Source: Marinagarivorans sp. UBA5870
Lineage (GTDB): Bacteria; Pseudomonadota; Gammaproteobacteria; Pseudomonadales; Cellvibrionaceae
Reading direction: 5' to 3'
NCBI GenBank assembly: GCA_002432555.1
Contig: DJFO01000146.1
Span: 15,656 to 33,053, forward strand
Length of the DNA stretch: 17,398 bases
Shown here: positions 6,212 to 14,246 of the stretch, piece after piece
Numbering within the stretch: position 1 is the first letter of the stretch
How the letters are laid out: each line of letters opens with the position of its first letter
Position numbers and translations under genes: made by a program
Notes under the pieces: generated by a model
Seen by the model: only the letters and a program-made list of their open reading frames with translations
Databases searched by the model: none
Told to the model about the DNA's origin: nothing

Positions 6212-7378
6212 ATGATCACATTATCAACCCTGCGCCGGGGCTTGTGCCTCGCCGCATTGCTGTGCGGGGCGCTCCTGAGCCAGCCGGGCAGCGCCATGAC
6301 GGAGGCGGAGCGCAATGCGCGTCTGCAGGAATTGCGAACGACGATTGAGCAGCTGAAAAAGGAACTGGACTCGGTCAAGTCCAACCGCGACCAACTGCTG
6401 AATAACCTGCAGAATTCCGAAACCAAAATCAGCGAGCTAAACAAAAAGGTGAAGGAGCTGCGCGAGCAGCTCGAAGCCAAACAAAGCCATCTGCAGCAGT
6501 TGCGCTCCGAGAAGGAGGCGCTGGTCACCGCAAAAAAGCAGCAAGAGGGCTCAGTCGGACGGCAGCTTAACGCTGCTTACCGGCTGGGCCAGCAGAGTCC
6601 CTTGAAAATGCTCCTCAACCAGCAGGACCCTGCGCTCGTCGCACGCAACGTGCGCTACTACCGTTATCACGCTGCCGCCCAAGCGAAAAAATTGCAGAGT
6701 TTCAATGCGACCCTGGCGCGCATTGCTGAGGTAGAGCCTGCCATAGTCGCGGAAACCGAAGCCATTACCCAGGACCACGCCAATCTGCAGCAAAAGCGCG
6801 ATGAACTGGTGCGCAATCACGCGGAGCGCAAGCGCACTTTGGAGAAGTTAGAAAGCGCGATCGCCAGCACCGATGCCAAATTAAAAGCAAGCGAGGAAGA
6901 TCGCCGCCATTTGGAAGCTCTGCTGCGAAGGGTGGCGCGGATCGCGCAGGATCTGCCGCTAGCGGCGGCAAAAGAACCTTTCGTTAAGCTCAAGGGACAA
7001 CTGCCCTGGCCGACCCGTGGGAAGATTCTGCGCAATTTCGGCTCCGCCAGGGTGGCCGGTAAGGTGCGGTGGCAGGGCATACTCATAGGCGCGCCGGAAG
7101 GCGCCCCCGTTCATGCGATTCATCACGGCAGAGTGGTGTTTGCCGATTACTTACGCGGCCAGGGCCTGCTGCTGATCGTTGATCACGGGGCAGGCTTCAT
7201 GAGCCTCTATGCACACAACCAAGCGCTCTTTAAGAATCTCGGCGATTCGGTCAAAGCGGGCGAGCAAATCGCTTCGGTGGGGATGAGCGGCGGCCAGACC
7301 AGCGCAAGCCTTTATTTCGAGCTGCGGTACAAAGGCGAGCCCACCAATCCCAAGGTTTGGCTGAAAAAAGCCGCCTAA
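6212..7378 (+). CDS. envC: Murein hydrolase activator EnvC
   Basis: EnvC is a periplasmic divisome factor that activates the amidases AmiA and AmiB for splitting septal peptidoglycan. From the ATG at 6212 (AGAGG upstream) the protein has 388 residues: a signal peptide (about 1-28), long coiled coils (about 30-125 and 165-235) that in relatives contact FtsEX, and a C-terminal LytM/M23 domain (about 263-388). The LytM metal-binding residues are replaced: RWQGILIGAPEG where active enzymes have a His/Asp pair, and SLYFELR where they have HxH. This marks an activator rather than a peptidase and matches E. coli EnvC closely in that stretch. An upstream in-frame GTG at 6164 lacks a ribosome site and would spoil the signal peptide. 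It starts 68 nt after gpmI; a small hairpin lies in that gap. Confidence 0.95.
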   Translation: MITLSTLRRGLCLAALLCGALLSQPGSAMTEAERNARLQELRTTIEQLKKELDSVKSNRDQLLNNLQNSETKISELNKKVKELREQLEAKQSHLQQLRSEKEALVTAKKQQEGSVGRQLNAAYRLGQQSPLKMLLNQQDPALVARNVRYYRYHAAAQAKKLQSFNATLARIAEVEPAIVAETEAITQDHANLQQKRDELVRNHAERKRTLEKLESAIASTDAKLKASEEDRRHLEALLRRVARIAQDLPLAAAKEPFVKLKGQLPWPTRGKILRNFGSARVAGKVRWQGILIGAPEGAPVHAIHHGRVVFADYLRGQGLLLIVDHGAGFMSLYAHNQALFKNLGDSVKAGEQIASVGMSGGQTSASLYFELRYKGEPTNPKVWLKKAA

Positions 7379-7470
7379 GCTCGGTTTACGGCCGTGCACA
7401 CCAGTCGCCAACCGCGCGTAAATTCCCCATAATCACCCCAACTTTAAAAACATCGGCTCAGGAGTTTGTT

Positions 7471-8817
7471 ATGGCGATGCGCCTTTCCTCATTCATTTTC
7501 GTGGCGCTTATAGGCTGGATCCAGGCGGGCGTCGCCGAGACGCCGGCGCCGTCCGCGGCACAGCCCGAGCCCGCCGCAGCGCCAGGGACGAGCGTGCTGC
7601 CACTGGAGGACTTGCGAGTATTCACCAAAGCCTACGAACATATTCGCAGCGCCTACATTCGAGAGATCGATGATAAAACCTTACTCGAATATGCCATCCG
7701 CGGCATGCTCGAGCAGCTCGACCCGCATTCCAGTTATCTGGACGCTTCATCCTTCGACGACCTGCAAGTGCACACCACGGGCGAATTCGGCGGCCTCGGT
7801 ATCGAGGTGGGAATGGAGGACGGCTTTGTCAAAGTCATCAGTCCAATCGATGACACTCCCGCACAGCGAGCCGGCATCGAGGCGGGGGATATGATCATCA
7901 AAATCGATGATACGACCTTAAAGGGGTTGAGCCTCAATGACGCGGTCTCTCGGATGCGCGGTCCCAAAGGGAGCAAAATTGTACTGACCATTGTGCGCGA
8001 GGGTCACGAGCAACCCTTCGATGTCACCTTGGTGCGCGATACCATCAAGGTGCGCAGCGTGCGAACGGAGCTCATGGACAAAGCTTTTTTGTACGTTCGT
8101 ATTGCGCAGTTCCAAGTGAATACCGGCAAAGATCTGACCAAGGCTGTGCAAGATGCCCAGAAAAAACAGGCGATCAAAGGAATCATCCTCGACCTGCGCA
8201 ATAACCCGGGTGGCGTGTTGCAGGCGTCGGTCGAGGTCGCCGATGCATTTCTTGACGGCGGCAAGGTCGTTTACACCGAAGGGCGGATGGCGCATTCAAA
8301 TGTGACCTACAACGCCGAGCCGGGCGACCTCACACACGGCCTACCCCTGGTGGTGCTGATCAACGAAGGTTCGGCTTCCGCCTCGGAAATTGTCGCGGGC
8401 GCCCTGCAGGATCATCGTCGAGCGCTCTTGATCGGCACTCGCAGCTTCGGTAAGGGATCGGTTCAAACAGTCATTCCCATTACCGACGAGAAAGCAGTCA
8501 AGTTGACCACCGCCCTCTACTTTACTCCCAACGGCCGGTCCATTCAGGCGCAGGGCATAGAACCAGATCTTGTGGTGGAGCGAGCGGAATTTACGGCGAT
8601 CAAAGGCCGCGAACGAATTACCGAGGCACAGCTGGCAGGGCATCTGGACAATGCCACCGGCGGTAAAGAAATCAAAACCAAAGAGCGCACGGAAGAACTT
8701 AATCCAGAAGTGGGTCCGCTCCAAGGCCGAGACAATCAGCTCTACGAAGCCTTAAATTTGCTGAAAGGGCTGACCTTCTTCAAAGCGGCGGGCCAGGCGG
8801 CACCCGCCGCGCCTTAA
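7471..8817 (+). CDS. ctpA: Carboxyl-terminal processing protease CtpA (S41)
   Basis: This is a periplasmic S41-family serine protease; in Pseudomonas its relative degrades peptidoglycan cross-link hydrolases. From the ATG at 7471 (AGGAG, six-base spacing) it has 448 residues. A signal peptide (about 1-22) is followed by a Pro/Ala-rich linker (about 23-42), an N-terminal helical part, a PDZ domain (about 100-185, with GGLGIEV and AGDMIIKIDD), and the catalytic core. The Ser-Lys dyad is clear: Ser303 in GSASASEI and Lys328 in GTRSFGKGSVQ, with the family's 25-residue spacing. The C-terminal 70 residues are charged and variable. The open frame continues upstream to 7357, inside envC, but only the 7471 start gives a signal peptide. 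The 92-nt gap after envC shows no strong terminator, so co-transcription with gpmI-envC is likely. Confidence 0.96.
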   Translation: MAMRLSSFIFVALIGWIQAGVAETPAPSAAQPEPAAAPGTSVLPLEDLRVFTKAYEHIRSAYIREIDDKTLLEYAIRGMLEQLDPHSSYLDASSFDDLQVHTTGEFGGLGIEVGMEDGFVKVISPIDDTPAQRAGIEAGDMIIKIDDTTLKGLSLNDAVSRMRGPKGSKIVLTIVREGHEQPFDVTLVRDTIKVRSVRTELMDKAFLYVRIAQFQVNTGKDLTKAVQDAQKKQAIKGIILDLRNNPGGVLQASVEVADAFLDGGKVVYTEGRMAHSNVTYNAEPGDLTHGLPLVVLINEGSASASEIVAGALQDHRRALLIGTRSFGKGSVQTVIPITDEKAVKLTTALYFTPNGRSIQAQGIEPDLVVERAEFTAIKGRERITEAQLAGHLDNATGGKEIKTKERTEELNPEVGPLQGRDNQLYEALNLLKGLTFFKAAGQAAPAAP

Positions 8818-8901
8818 TACGCTGGGGCCGGCGCTGTCTGAACCCAGCTGTTTGGCGGCGTCCTCGGTCCTTGCACTATTTGCTGGGACGGCAAGTGTGC
8901 C

Positions 8902-8929
8902 CGCGGACCTATTCATTTGGCGGTCCGCG
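8902..8929 (+). terminator. Hairpin after ctpA, possible terminator
   Basis: A perfect 8-bp GC-rich inverted repeat, CGCGGACC (8902-8909) with GGTCCGCG (8922-8929), has a 12-nt loop and lies 85 nt beyond the ctpA stop. The nearest T-run (GTTTTCT) is more than ten bases further on, so it is not a textbook intrinsic terminator. It is the best candidate for the end of the gpmI-envC-ctpA transcript. Confidence 0.4.
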
Positions 8930-9215
8930 AGCCGCCGCACCGTTTTCTCCCAGCTGCCGCCCGCCGCGGTCAGCTGCGCGACCTTACCCACCAGTGCTAC
9001 AAAATCGATCTAAATCCGCCTCGTTTTTGTGACAAATCTCTCAATGCCATCCCTGGAGCATATGTGGTAATGTTCGACGATCCGTCCAGATTGAGGCGGA
9101 CCAGGGAGTGATCAAACAAGAAAAAACCTGGCGGCACGTGGCTTTTGGCCGACACGCTTAACAGGTTTCACGCAGAGGGATCATCTTCTTAACTAGCTGA
9201 CACGAGGAACACAAC
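8930..9215 (+). other. Gap between ctpA and the DUF6316-like gene
   Basis: The 398 nt between ctpA and the next gene hold no convincing coding region. Besides the hairpin at 8902-8929 there are two longer-range inverted repeats whose 3' arms abut: TCCGCCTC (9015-9022) with GAGGCGGA (9093-9100), and TCCCTGG (9050-9056) with CCAGGGA (9101-9107). The pairings cross, as in a pseudoknot. The stretch might be a leader or small RNA for the downstream gene. I could not find a strong sigma-70 promoter. Confidence 0.4.
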
Positions 9216-9434
9216 ATGAATAGAACCGGCGAAAACTGTGCGCTGCCAACGCGCAGCTCACGATTCTATAAGCGAGACGGTTATTTCTACTACATCACTC
9301 GCGAGGGGTTTGATATTGGTCCGTTCGACAGCCTCCACGAGGCCGAATCAGGCGCCAGTGCATTTATCGATTTTGTGCTCCATGCCGAGCCGCACGTGGT
9401 GCAAAGTCTCACTCGATACAGCAACGCAGCCTGA
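9216..9434 (+). CDS. Small conserved protein, DUF6316-like
   Basis: This 72-residue soluble protein has no signal peptide or membrane segment. The core (about 16-60) reads RFYKRDGYFYYITREGFDIG followed by PFDSLHEAESG and an amphipathic IDFVLHAEPHVV helix. This pattern (aromatic-rich beta strands around TREG and GPF, then an AE-G helix) recalls the DUF6316 family of small proteins from Pseudomonas and relatives. I recognise it from memory, and the family has no known function. The ATG has a good ribosome site (GAGGA, seven-base spacing). The gene stands alone between the ctpA and his units and ends at its own hairpin terminator. GPF/TREG-type beta-rich small domains may bind protein or nucleic acid, but there is no direct evidence. 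Confidence 0.8.
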   Translation: MNRTGENCALPTRSSRFYKRDGYFYYITREGFDIGPFDSLHEAESGASAFIDFVLHAEPHVVQSLTRYSNAA

Positions 9435-9469
9435 TCACTACCCCCCAGTTAGAGCTTTCCTCTTCATTC

Positions 9470-9498
9470 CCGCCGGATAGGGCCTTCCCTTCCGGCGG
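9470..9498. terminator. Hairpin terminator between convergent genes
   Basis: The outer stem CCGCCGGA (9470-9477) with TCCGGCGG (9491-9498) encloses an inner stem AGGG/CCCT (9479-9482, 9487-9490), with a 4-nt loop and one bulged T. It lies 35 nt after the DUF6316-like gene and 35 nt past the hisF stop on the other strand. The T-tract is weak on both sides (TTCT on the plus strand), so it is probably a shared bidirectional barrier. Confidence 0.65.
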
Positions 9499-9533
9499 TT
9501 CTGCCGCAAATTAAGTCACGTGAAGACCTATCG

Positions 9534-10307
9534 CTAGAGCCGAACCTCGATGCCCCGCTCTCTCATGAAGGCTTTCGCCTGGGGCACGGTATATTCGCCG
9601 AAGTGAAAAACGCTTGCTGCAAGCACCGCGTCTGCACCGCCGAGGGTGACGCCGTCGACCAGGTGCTGCAAGTTACCCACACCGCCGGAAGCGATCACCG
9701 GTACCGTGACCGCATCACTGATAGCGCGCGTTGCGCCGAGATCGAAGCCATTTTTCGTCCCGTCCCGATCCATACTGGTCAGAAGAATCTCTCCGGCGCC
9801 TTTCGCGACCATGCGCACGGCCCATTCCACCGCATCGATCCCGGTTGGGCGGCGGCCGCCGTGCGTGAATATTTCCCAGCGCGGGGTTTCTCCCACCCGG
9901 TTTACCTGTTTCGCGTCTATGGCGACGACTATGCATTGCGAGCCGAACCGCGCTGCGGCTTCGGTTACGAAATCCGGATTGTTCACCGCCGCGGAATTGA
10001 TGCTCACTTTATCCGCACCGGCATTCAGCATCCGGCGTATATCGGCGAGCGTGCGGATACCGCCACCGACGGTCAGGGGTATAAACACTTCGGCCGCTAT
10101 GGCCTCCACCGTGTGCACCGTGGTATCCCGGGCCTCATGGGTGGCGGTGATGTCCAGAAAGGTGATTTCGTCGGCGCCCTGCTGATTGTATTTTTTCGAG
10201 ATCTCAACCGGATCGCCAGCGTCGCGGATGTCGAGAAACTTCACCCCTTTCACCACCCGGCCGTTGTCCACGTCGAGGCAAGGGATAATGCGTTTTGCCA
10301 GTGCCAT
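9534..10307 (-). CDS. hisF: Imidazole glycerol phosphate synthase, cyclase subunit HisF
   Basis: HisF is the synthase subunit of the HisF-HisH complex. It takes ammonia channelled from HisH and converts PRFAR to imidazole glycerol phosphate and AICAR in histidine biosynthesis. The 257-residue TIM barrel is full length. The catalytic aspartates are visible as Asp12 in [15 protein letters not shown] and Asp131 in VVAIDAKQ. Phosphate-binding loops appear as VGGGIRT and IASGGVG, with [13 protein letters not shown] between them. AGGAGG lies eight bases upstream of the ATG, with hisA ending 15 nt before. It is the last gene of hisB-hisH-hisA-hisF, and hisI/hisE do not follow. Confidence 0.98.
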   Translation of the reverse strand: MALAKRIIPCLDVDNGRVVKGVKFLDIRDAGDPVEISKKYNQQGADEITFLDITATHEARDTTVHTVEAIAAEVFIPLTVGGGIRTLADIRRMLNAGADKVSINSAAVNNPDFVTEAAARFGSQCIVVAIDAKQVNRVGETPRWEIFTHGGRRPTGIDAVEWAVRMVAKGAGEILLTSMDRDGTKNGFDLGATRAISDAVTVPVIASGGVGNLQHLVDGVTLGGADAVLAASVFHFGEYTVPQAKAFMRERGIEVRL

Positions 10308-10322
10308 TGAGGAATCCTCCTG

Positions 10323-11060
10323 TCAAAGCCCGTCGCACAATCGCTGGGCGGCAGCGAGATCCAGGGTTCCTTCGTAAATCGCCCGGCCGGTGATGGCGCC
10401 ACAGATGCCAGCGCCTTCCTCGGCGTGCTCGAGTAAAGCTCGGATGTCATCGAGGTTGGTGATGCCGCCGGAGGCGATTACCGGCAGGCTGGAAGCTTTC
10501 GCCAACGCAACGGTGGCGGCAACGTTGACGCCCTGCATCATGCCGTCCCGGTCTATGTCGGTGTAGATGATGGCGCTGACGCCGTCCGCTTCGAATCGTT
10601 TGGCGAGTTCCGCCGCTTTCACTGTGGAAACTTCGGCCCAGCCGTCGGTGGCGACGAAACCATTTTTCGCGTCCAGCCCAACCATCACCGATCCGGGAAA
10701 TTCGCGGCACATGTCGGCGACAAAATGCGGCTCCTTGACCGCCTTGGTGCCGAGAATCACGTAGCGAACTCCCGCTTCCAGATAGTGGCGAATCGTCTCG
10801 GCCGACCTTATGCCACCGCCGATCTGGATTGGCAGGTCGGGAAAGGCGCGCGCAATGGCCGTGACCACTTCGCCGTTTACTGGTTTGCCGGCGAAAGCAC
10901 CGTTCAAGTCGACTAGGTGCAGGCGGCGCGCGCCCTGCTCCACCCATTGGCGGGCGACCGCGACCGGGTCGCTGGAGAAAACCGTGGAGTCTTCCATCAC
11001 GCCTTTGCGCAGGCGCACGCACTGGCCATCTTTGAGGTCAATGGCGGGAATTATTTGCAT
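10323..11060 (-). CDS. hisA: ProFAR isomerase HisA
   Basis: HisA catalyses the Amadori-type isomerisation of ProFAR to PRFAR, the step that supplies HisF. It is a 245-residue TIM barrel, exactly the usual length when started at the ATG at 11060 ([17 protein letters not shown]). Catalytic Asp8 (PAIDL) and Asp130 (VGLDAKNG) are present, as are [20 protein letters not shown] and ASGGI. The frame is open to a GTG at 11093, but that overlaps the end of hisH and adds residues not found in the family. The ribosome site is weak (GAG nine bases upstream), so coupling to hisH translation, which ends 29 nt before, is likely. Confidence 0.97.
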   Translation of the reverse strand: MQIIPAIDLKDGQCVRLRKGVMEDSTVFSSDPVAVARQWVEQGARRLHLVDLNGAFAGKPVNGEVVTAIARAFPDLPIQIGGGIRSAETIRHYLEAGVRYVILGTKAVKEPHFVADMCREFPGSVMVGLDAKNGFVATDGWAEVSTVKAAELAKRFEADGVSAIIYTDIDRDGMMQGVNVAATVALAKASSLPVIASGGITNLDDIRALLEHAEEGAGICGAITGRAIYEGTLDLAAAQRLCDGL

Positions 11061-11089
11061 GGCGAGATCTCGTTTAAAGGGCTTAACCG

Positions 11090-11749
11090 TCACGGCTGAC
11101 CGTTCCAGCCGACAAAATTTTGCAACAGGCGCAAGCCGTGTTCGTGGCTTTTTTCAGGGTGGAATTGGGCGGCGAACAGGTTGGCGCGGGCGAGGGCGGC
11201 TCCAAATTCAATGCCGTATTGACACACGCCGGCCAGCACGTCCGGCTGTTGCGCGTGTACGCAGTAGCTGTGCACAAAATAAAATCGGCTCTGGTCGGGG
11301 ATGCCGTGCCACAGGGGGTGCGCCATGGTCTGACGGACTTGATTCCAGCCCATATGCGGGACCTTCAATCGCTCGCCAGCCGCCGCGGCGCGGAACTCCG
11401 GTGAATTGCCAAAACCGCGCACTTCGCCGGAAAAATGGCCGAGGCAAGGCACTCCACCATTTCCCTCGCTGCTGTCCATCAGGGCCTGCAAGCCGACACA
11501 GACGGCGAGCACGGGTTTGCCGCTTTCGATAGCCTCGGTTAGGGCGCGATCGAAATTGAGCCGCCGAATCTCCGCCATACAATCGCGAATTGCGCCGACG
11601 CCGGGGAAAAGTACTCGCTCGGCCTCGCGCACCCGGGCGGGATCGGCCGTGACCTCGATGTGCGCACTGGGCGCCACGTGCCGGAGGGCGCTGGCAACGG
11701 AATGGAGATTGCCCATGCCGTAGTCAATGACGGCGATATGCGTACTCAT
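11090..11749 (-). CDS. hisH: Imidazole glycerol phosphate synthase, glutaminase subunit HisH
   Basis: HisH is the class I glutamine amidotransferase subunit that produces ammonia for HisF. It has 219 residues, slightly longer than the usual 200. The N-terminus [14 protein letters not shown] is typical, and the oxyanion region PGVG lies at 49-52. The triad is intact: Cys84 in LAVCVGLQ, His197 and Glu199 in QFHPEKS. In the family this site is inactive until HisF binds its substrate. The ATG at 11749 is preceded only by a weak AGTGGA. The 54-nt gap from hisB contains no terminator that I can see, so both belong to one transcript. Confidence 0.97.
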   Translation of the reverse strand: MSTHIAVIDYGMGNLHSVASALRHVAPSAHIEVTADPARVREAERVLFPGVGAIRDCMAEIRRLNFDRALTEAIESGKPVLAVCVGLQALMDSSEGNGGVPCLGHFSGEVRGFGNSPEFRAAAAGERLKVPHMGWNQVRQTMAHPLWHGIPDQSRFYFVHSYCVHAQQPDVLAGVCQYGIEFGAALARANLFAAQFHPEKSHEHGLRLLQNFVGWNGQP

Positions 11750-11803
11750 AAAAAATCCACTACAAACGTTGGGGGTGTTGGACGCGTCCGTGGGCTGCCG
11801 GAG

Positions 11804-12397
11804 CTAGAGCGTCCCCTTGGTAGAGGGCATGGCATCGCCCAGTCGATCGTCCCGCTCCAACGCCATTCGCAACGCGCGGCCAAATGCCTTAAAGACGGTC
11901 TCGATTTGATGGTGGGCATTGTGGCCGCGCAAACAGTCGATGTGCAGGGTCACCTGAGCGTGATTGACGAAACCCTGGAAGAACTCGTAGAAGAGCTCCG
12001 TATCGAAGCTCCCAATGCGTTTTTGGGTGAACGGCACATGCATTACCAGGCCTGGACGGCCGGAAAAATCAATCACAACGCGGGAGAGGGCTTCATCCAA
12101 AGGCACGTAGGCGTGGCCGTAGCGGCGGATGCCCTTTTTGCTGCCGAGCGCCTTGGCGATCGCCTGGCCTATAGTGATGCCTATGTCCTCGACACTATGG
12201 TGGTCGTCGATATGGGTATCCCCTTGGCAGGTGACGTCCAGGTCCAGCATGCCGTGCCGGGCGATTTGGTCCATCATGTGCTCAAGAAACGCAACGCCGG
12301 TGGCGAAGGAGCCCTTGCCGCTGCCGTCCAAGTTGACACTCACCGCGATCCGGGTCTCCAGGGTATCGCGATTGATGGAAGCCTTGCGTTCGGCCAT
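11804..12397 (-). CDS. hisB: Imidazoleglycerol-phosphate dehydratase HisB (monofunctional)
   Basis: HisB dehydrates imidazole glycerol phosphate to imidazole acetol phosphate. The 197-residue length shows the monofunctional form, without the N-terminal phosphatase domain found in E. coli HisB. The paired metal-binding motifs are present: [13 protein letters not shown] (His40, His48), [10 protein letters not shown] (His66, His67, Glu70), and near the end [14 protein letters not shown]. The C-terminus, with [16 protein letters not shown], is standard. It is the first gene of the minus-strand his operon. A consensus-like -10 lies about 30 bp upstream of the ATG, and the divergent gap to the thioredoxin-like gene is only 89 nt. 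Confidence 0.98.
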   Translation of the reverse strand: MAERKASINRDTLETRIAVSVNLDGSGKGSFATGVAFLEHMMDQIARHGMLDLDVTCQGDTHIDDHHSVEDIGITIGQAIAKALGSKKGIRRYGHAYVPLDEALSRVVIDFSGRPGLVMHVPFTQKRIGSFDTELFYEFFQGFVNHAQVTLHIDCLRGHNAHHQIETVFKAFGRALRMALERDDRLGDAMPSTKGTL

Positions 12398-12427
12398 ACT
12401 GTTCGCCCCAATTCAAAAGAGCTCGGG

Positions 12428-12456
12428 ATTATAGCCAGATTAGCGATAATTCACGA
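12428..12456 (-). promoter_or_regulatory. Probable his operon promoter
   Basis: On the minus strand a perfect -10, TATAAT (12433-12428), lies 17 nt from a poor -35, TCGTGA (12456-12451). Transcription would begin near 12421 and leave a leader of only about 24 nt, too short for a His-codon attenuator. The site sits in the 89-nt divergent gap with the thioredoxin-like gene. Confidence 0.55.
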
Positions 12457-12486
12457 GCCCGCCGCGCCCGCCTGACAGGAATCCGC

Positions 12487-12939
12487 ATGAAGTTCAGCCC
12501 CCTCAAAAAACTCCTTGCTATCGTGTTCGGCCTCGGTGTGCTCGGAGCGGCGCTGCTCGCGGCACTCTGGTTGACGTCGCCCAATCAACTCGGCCGCGCC
12601 GCTTTTCGAGCGACCGGGTTGCCGGAGCGCACTCTTGAGGAAGCTCAAGCGCTCGCGCGGGAGCAGGGCAAGCCCCTACTGCTGGATTTTTCTGCCTATT
12701 GGTGTGGCGTCTGTCGCCGGCTCGATAGTTTGGTGCTGAGCGATGCGCGGGTTAAAGCGCGTATCGAGGAAGCTTATGTTTTTGTGCGGTTGGACAGTGA
12801 ACATCCCGCTACTCGCCCTCTGATGCGCAACTACGGCATCTACGGTTTTCCAACTTTGATTGTGGCTCAAGCCGACGGCGCACCCCTGAAGTTTGTTCCG
12901 CTGGCTTTCGAGCCGGAACAATTTCTCCGGTCTCTCTAA
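12487..12939 (+). CDS. Membrane-anchored thioredoxin-fold protein (CGVC)
   Basis: This 150-residue protein has one N-terminal membrane helix or uncleaved signal (about 9-29, after KK) and a thioredoxin-fold domain (about 47-150), so the domain most likely faces the periplasm. The redox motif is SAYWCGVCRRLD (Cys73, Cys76) and the cis-proline is in YGFPTLIV (Pro122). The style of the motif and the LVLSDARVKARI that follows resembles the C-terminal domain of DsbD more than classical thioredoxin, so a reductase role toward periplasmic disulfides is the best guess. AGGAA lies six bases before the ATG. Its stop is 2 nt from the glycosyltransferase start, making it the first gene of a four-gene unit. 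Whether it works with those genes or just shares their promoter is not clear. Confidence 0.85.
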   Translation: MKFSPLKKLLAIVFGLGVLGAALLAALWLTSPNQLGRAAFRATGLPERTLEEAQALAREQGKPLLLDFSAYWCGVCRRLDSLVLSDARVKARIEEAYVFVRLDSEHPATRPLMRNYGIYGFPTLIVAQADGAPLKFVPLAFEPEQFLRSL

Positions 12940-12941
12940 CC

Positions 12942-14246
12942 GTGCATCGCGCTTCCGACTGTGCCGCGGTGACACCTGAGGCTCCCCTGCGCATTGCGCT
13001 GCTCGGTTATCGCAGCCATCCGCACGTCGGCGGCCAGGGCATCTACCTTAAATACCTCAGCCGGGCGTTGTGTCAGCTCGGCCACAAGGTGGATGTGCTG
13101 TCAGGTCCACCTTATCCGGAACTGGACCCGCAGGTGCGGCTGATCCCTATCCCGAGTCTCGATCTTTACGCTACCTCCAACCACATCCGCGCTCTGCGGT
13201 GGCACCATCTGCGATCCTTTAGCGATGTTTTCGAATGGTGGACCATGGCGACCGGCGGTTTTGCCGAGCCCTACACCTTTGGCCGCCGAGTGGTTCGTTA
13301 TCTGCGGGCACATCGGGCGGACTACGATCTGGTGCACGACAACCAAAGCTTGTGTTACGGCCTCTTGGCATTGCAGCGTTCGGGACTGCCGGTGGTGGCA
13401 ACCCTGCACCATCCCATCACCCGCGACCGCGACTTGGCACTCGCCGAGGCAAGCGGCTGGGGCCACCGCTGGCTGATTCGCCGCTGGTACAGTTTCTTGC
13501 GGATGCAGCGCAGAGTGGTGCGCCGGCTGGATCACCTGGTCACTGTTTCCGATTGTTCCCGCCGAGATATCGCTCAGGCGTTCGGTAGGGTCGAAGCACG
13601 TACCCAAGTGATCGGCAACGGCGTCGACACCAATCTGTTCCGGCCGCGCCCGGACGTGCCGCGGGTGCCTTTCCGTCTGATTACCACCACTTCCTCCGAT
13701 CAGCCCCTCAAGGGTTTCGCCGTTCTGCTGGAAGCGCTGCACCGTTTGCGCGAGCGTTTTCCGCAGCTGCACTTGGTGGTGGTCGGTAAACTGCAAGAGG
13801 ACGGCCGCAATCAGCGTCTCTTGCGCGAACTGGAATTGACCGAGCAAGTCTCGTTTCGCAGCGGAATCAGCGACGCGGAACTGGTGGAGGAATATGCGCA
13901 CGCGGCGATCGCCGTGTGTCCCTCTCTTTATGAGGGCTTCGGCCTGCCGGCCGCTGAAGCGATGAGTTGCGGTGTGCCGCTGATCAGCTCGGCCGGCGGC
14001 GCGTTGCCGGAGGTCGTAGGCGACGCGGGGCTGCTGTTCCCTCCCGGTGACAGCGGTGCTCTTGCGGAGGCGCTCGCTCGGGTGCTGGTTGACCGCTCCC
14101 TCGCGGAGGACCTGGGACAGCGGGGACGCGCGCGTATAGTCCGGGAATTTTGTTGGCAGAAGGTGGCGGAAACCCTCAGCGAATATTACCGCTCCCAGAT
14201 GCTGGCCCCGCGCCGGCGAGCGGCCGCGACGGGTGCCTTGTGCTGA
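12942..14246 (+). CDS. Family 4 glycosyltransferase
   Basis: This 434-residue soluble GT-B-fold enzyme should transfer a sugar from a nucleotide donor with retention of configuration. The N-terminal acceptor domain begins LRIALLGYRSHPHVGGQGIY, with the glycine-rich loop; the linker carries the NGVDTNLFRP motif (about 226-235). The donor domain has CPSLYEGFGLPAAEAM, containing the EX7E pair Glu331 and Glu339, then GVPLISSAGGALPEVVGDAG. There is no membrane helix. The start is uncertain: GTG at 12942 follows the thioredoxin stop by 2 nt without a clear ribosome site, and a second GTG at 12969 also precedes the conserved domain. From memory its closest relatives include actinobacterial GT4 proteins encoded beside a methyltransferase and a toroid protein, as here. 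The acceptor and sugar are unknown. Confidence 0.9.
   Translation: MHRASDCAAVTPEAPLRIALLGYRSHPHVGGQGIYLKYLSRALCQLGHKVDVLSGPPYPELDPQVRLIPIPSLDLYATSNHIRALRWHHLRSFSDVFEWWTMATGGFAEPYTFGRRVVRYLRAHRADYDLVHDNQSLCYGLLALQRSGLPVVATLHHPITRDRDLALAEASGWGHRWLIRRWYSFLRMQRRVVRRLDHLVTVSDCSRRDIAQAFGRVEARTQVIGNGVDTNLFRPRPDVPRVPFRLITTTSSDQPLKGFAVLLEALHRLRERFPQLHLVVVGKLQEDGRNQRLLRELELTEQVSFRSGISDAELVEEYAHAAIAVCPSLYEGFGLPAAEAMSCGVPLISSAGGALPEVVGDAGLLFPPGDSGALAEALARVLVDRSLAEDLGQRGRARIVREFCWQKVAETLSEYYRSQMLAPRRRAAATGALC

Noticed and set aside
6301..7378. EnvC as an active M23 metallopeptidase
   Set aside because: The residues that would bind zinc are replaced (RWQGILIG and SLYFELR), the known state of amidase activators, so this is normal for the family and not a novelty.
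8917..9111. 64-codon frame in the ctpA-DUF6316 gap
   Set aside because: It starts with TTG inside a hairpin, has no ribosome site, and its composition looks non-coding.
9133..9149. Sigma-54-like sequence, GGCACG followed by TTGGC, upstream of the DUF6316-like gene
   Set aside because: The -24 part fits, but the -12 element is displaced by two or more bases, and sigma-54 promoters need exact spacing.
10309..10319. Palindrome GAGGAATCCTC covering the hisF ribosome site
   Set aside because: The loop would be only about 3 nt with a 4-bp stem, too weak to sequester the site; probably a by-product of the strong AGGAGG.
11660..12475. 271-codon plus-strand frame opposite hisB and the start of hisH
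   Set aside because: Shadow of hisB, whose metal-binding motifs are on the other strand. A similar frame at 9603-10310 opposite hisF was rejected for the same reason.
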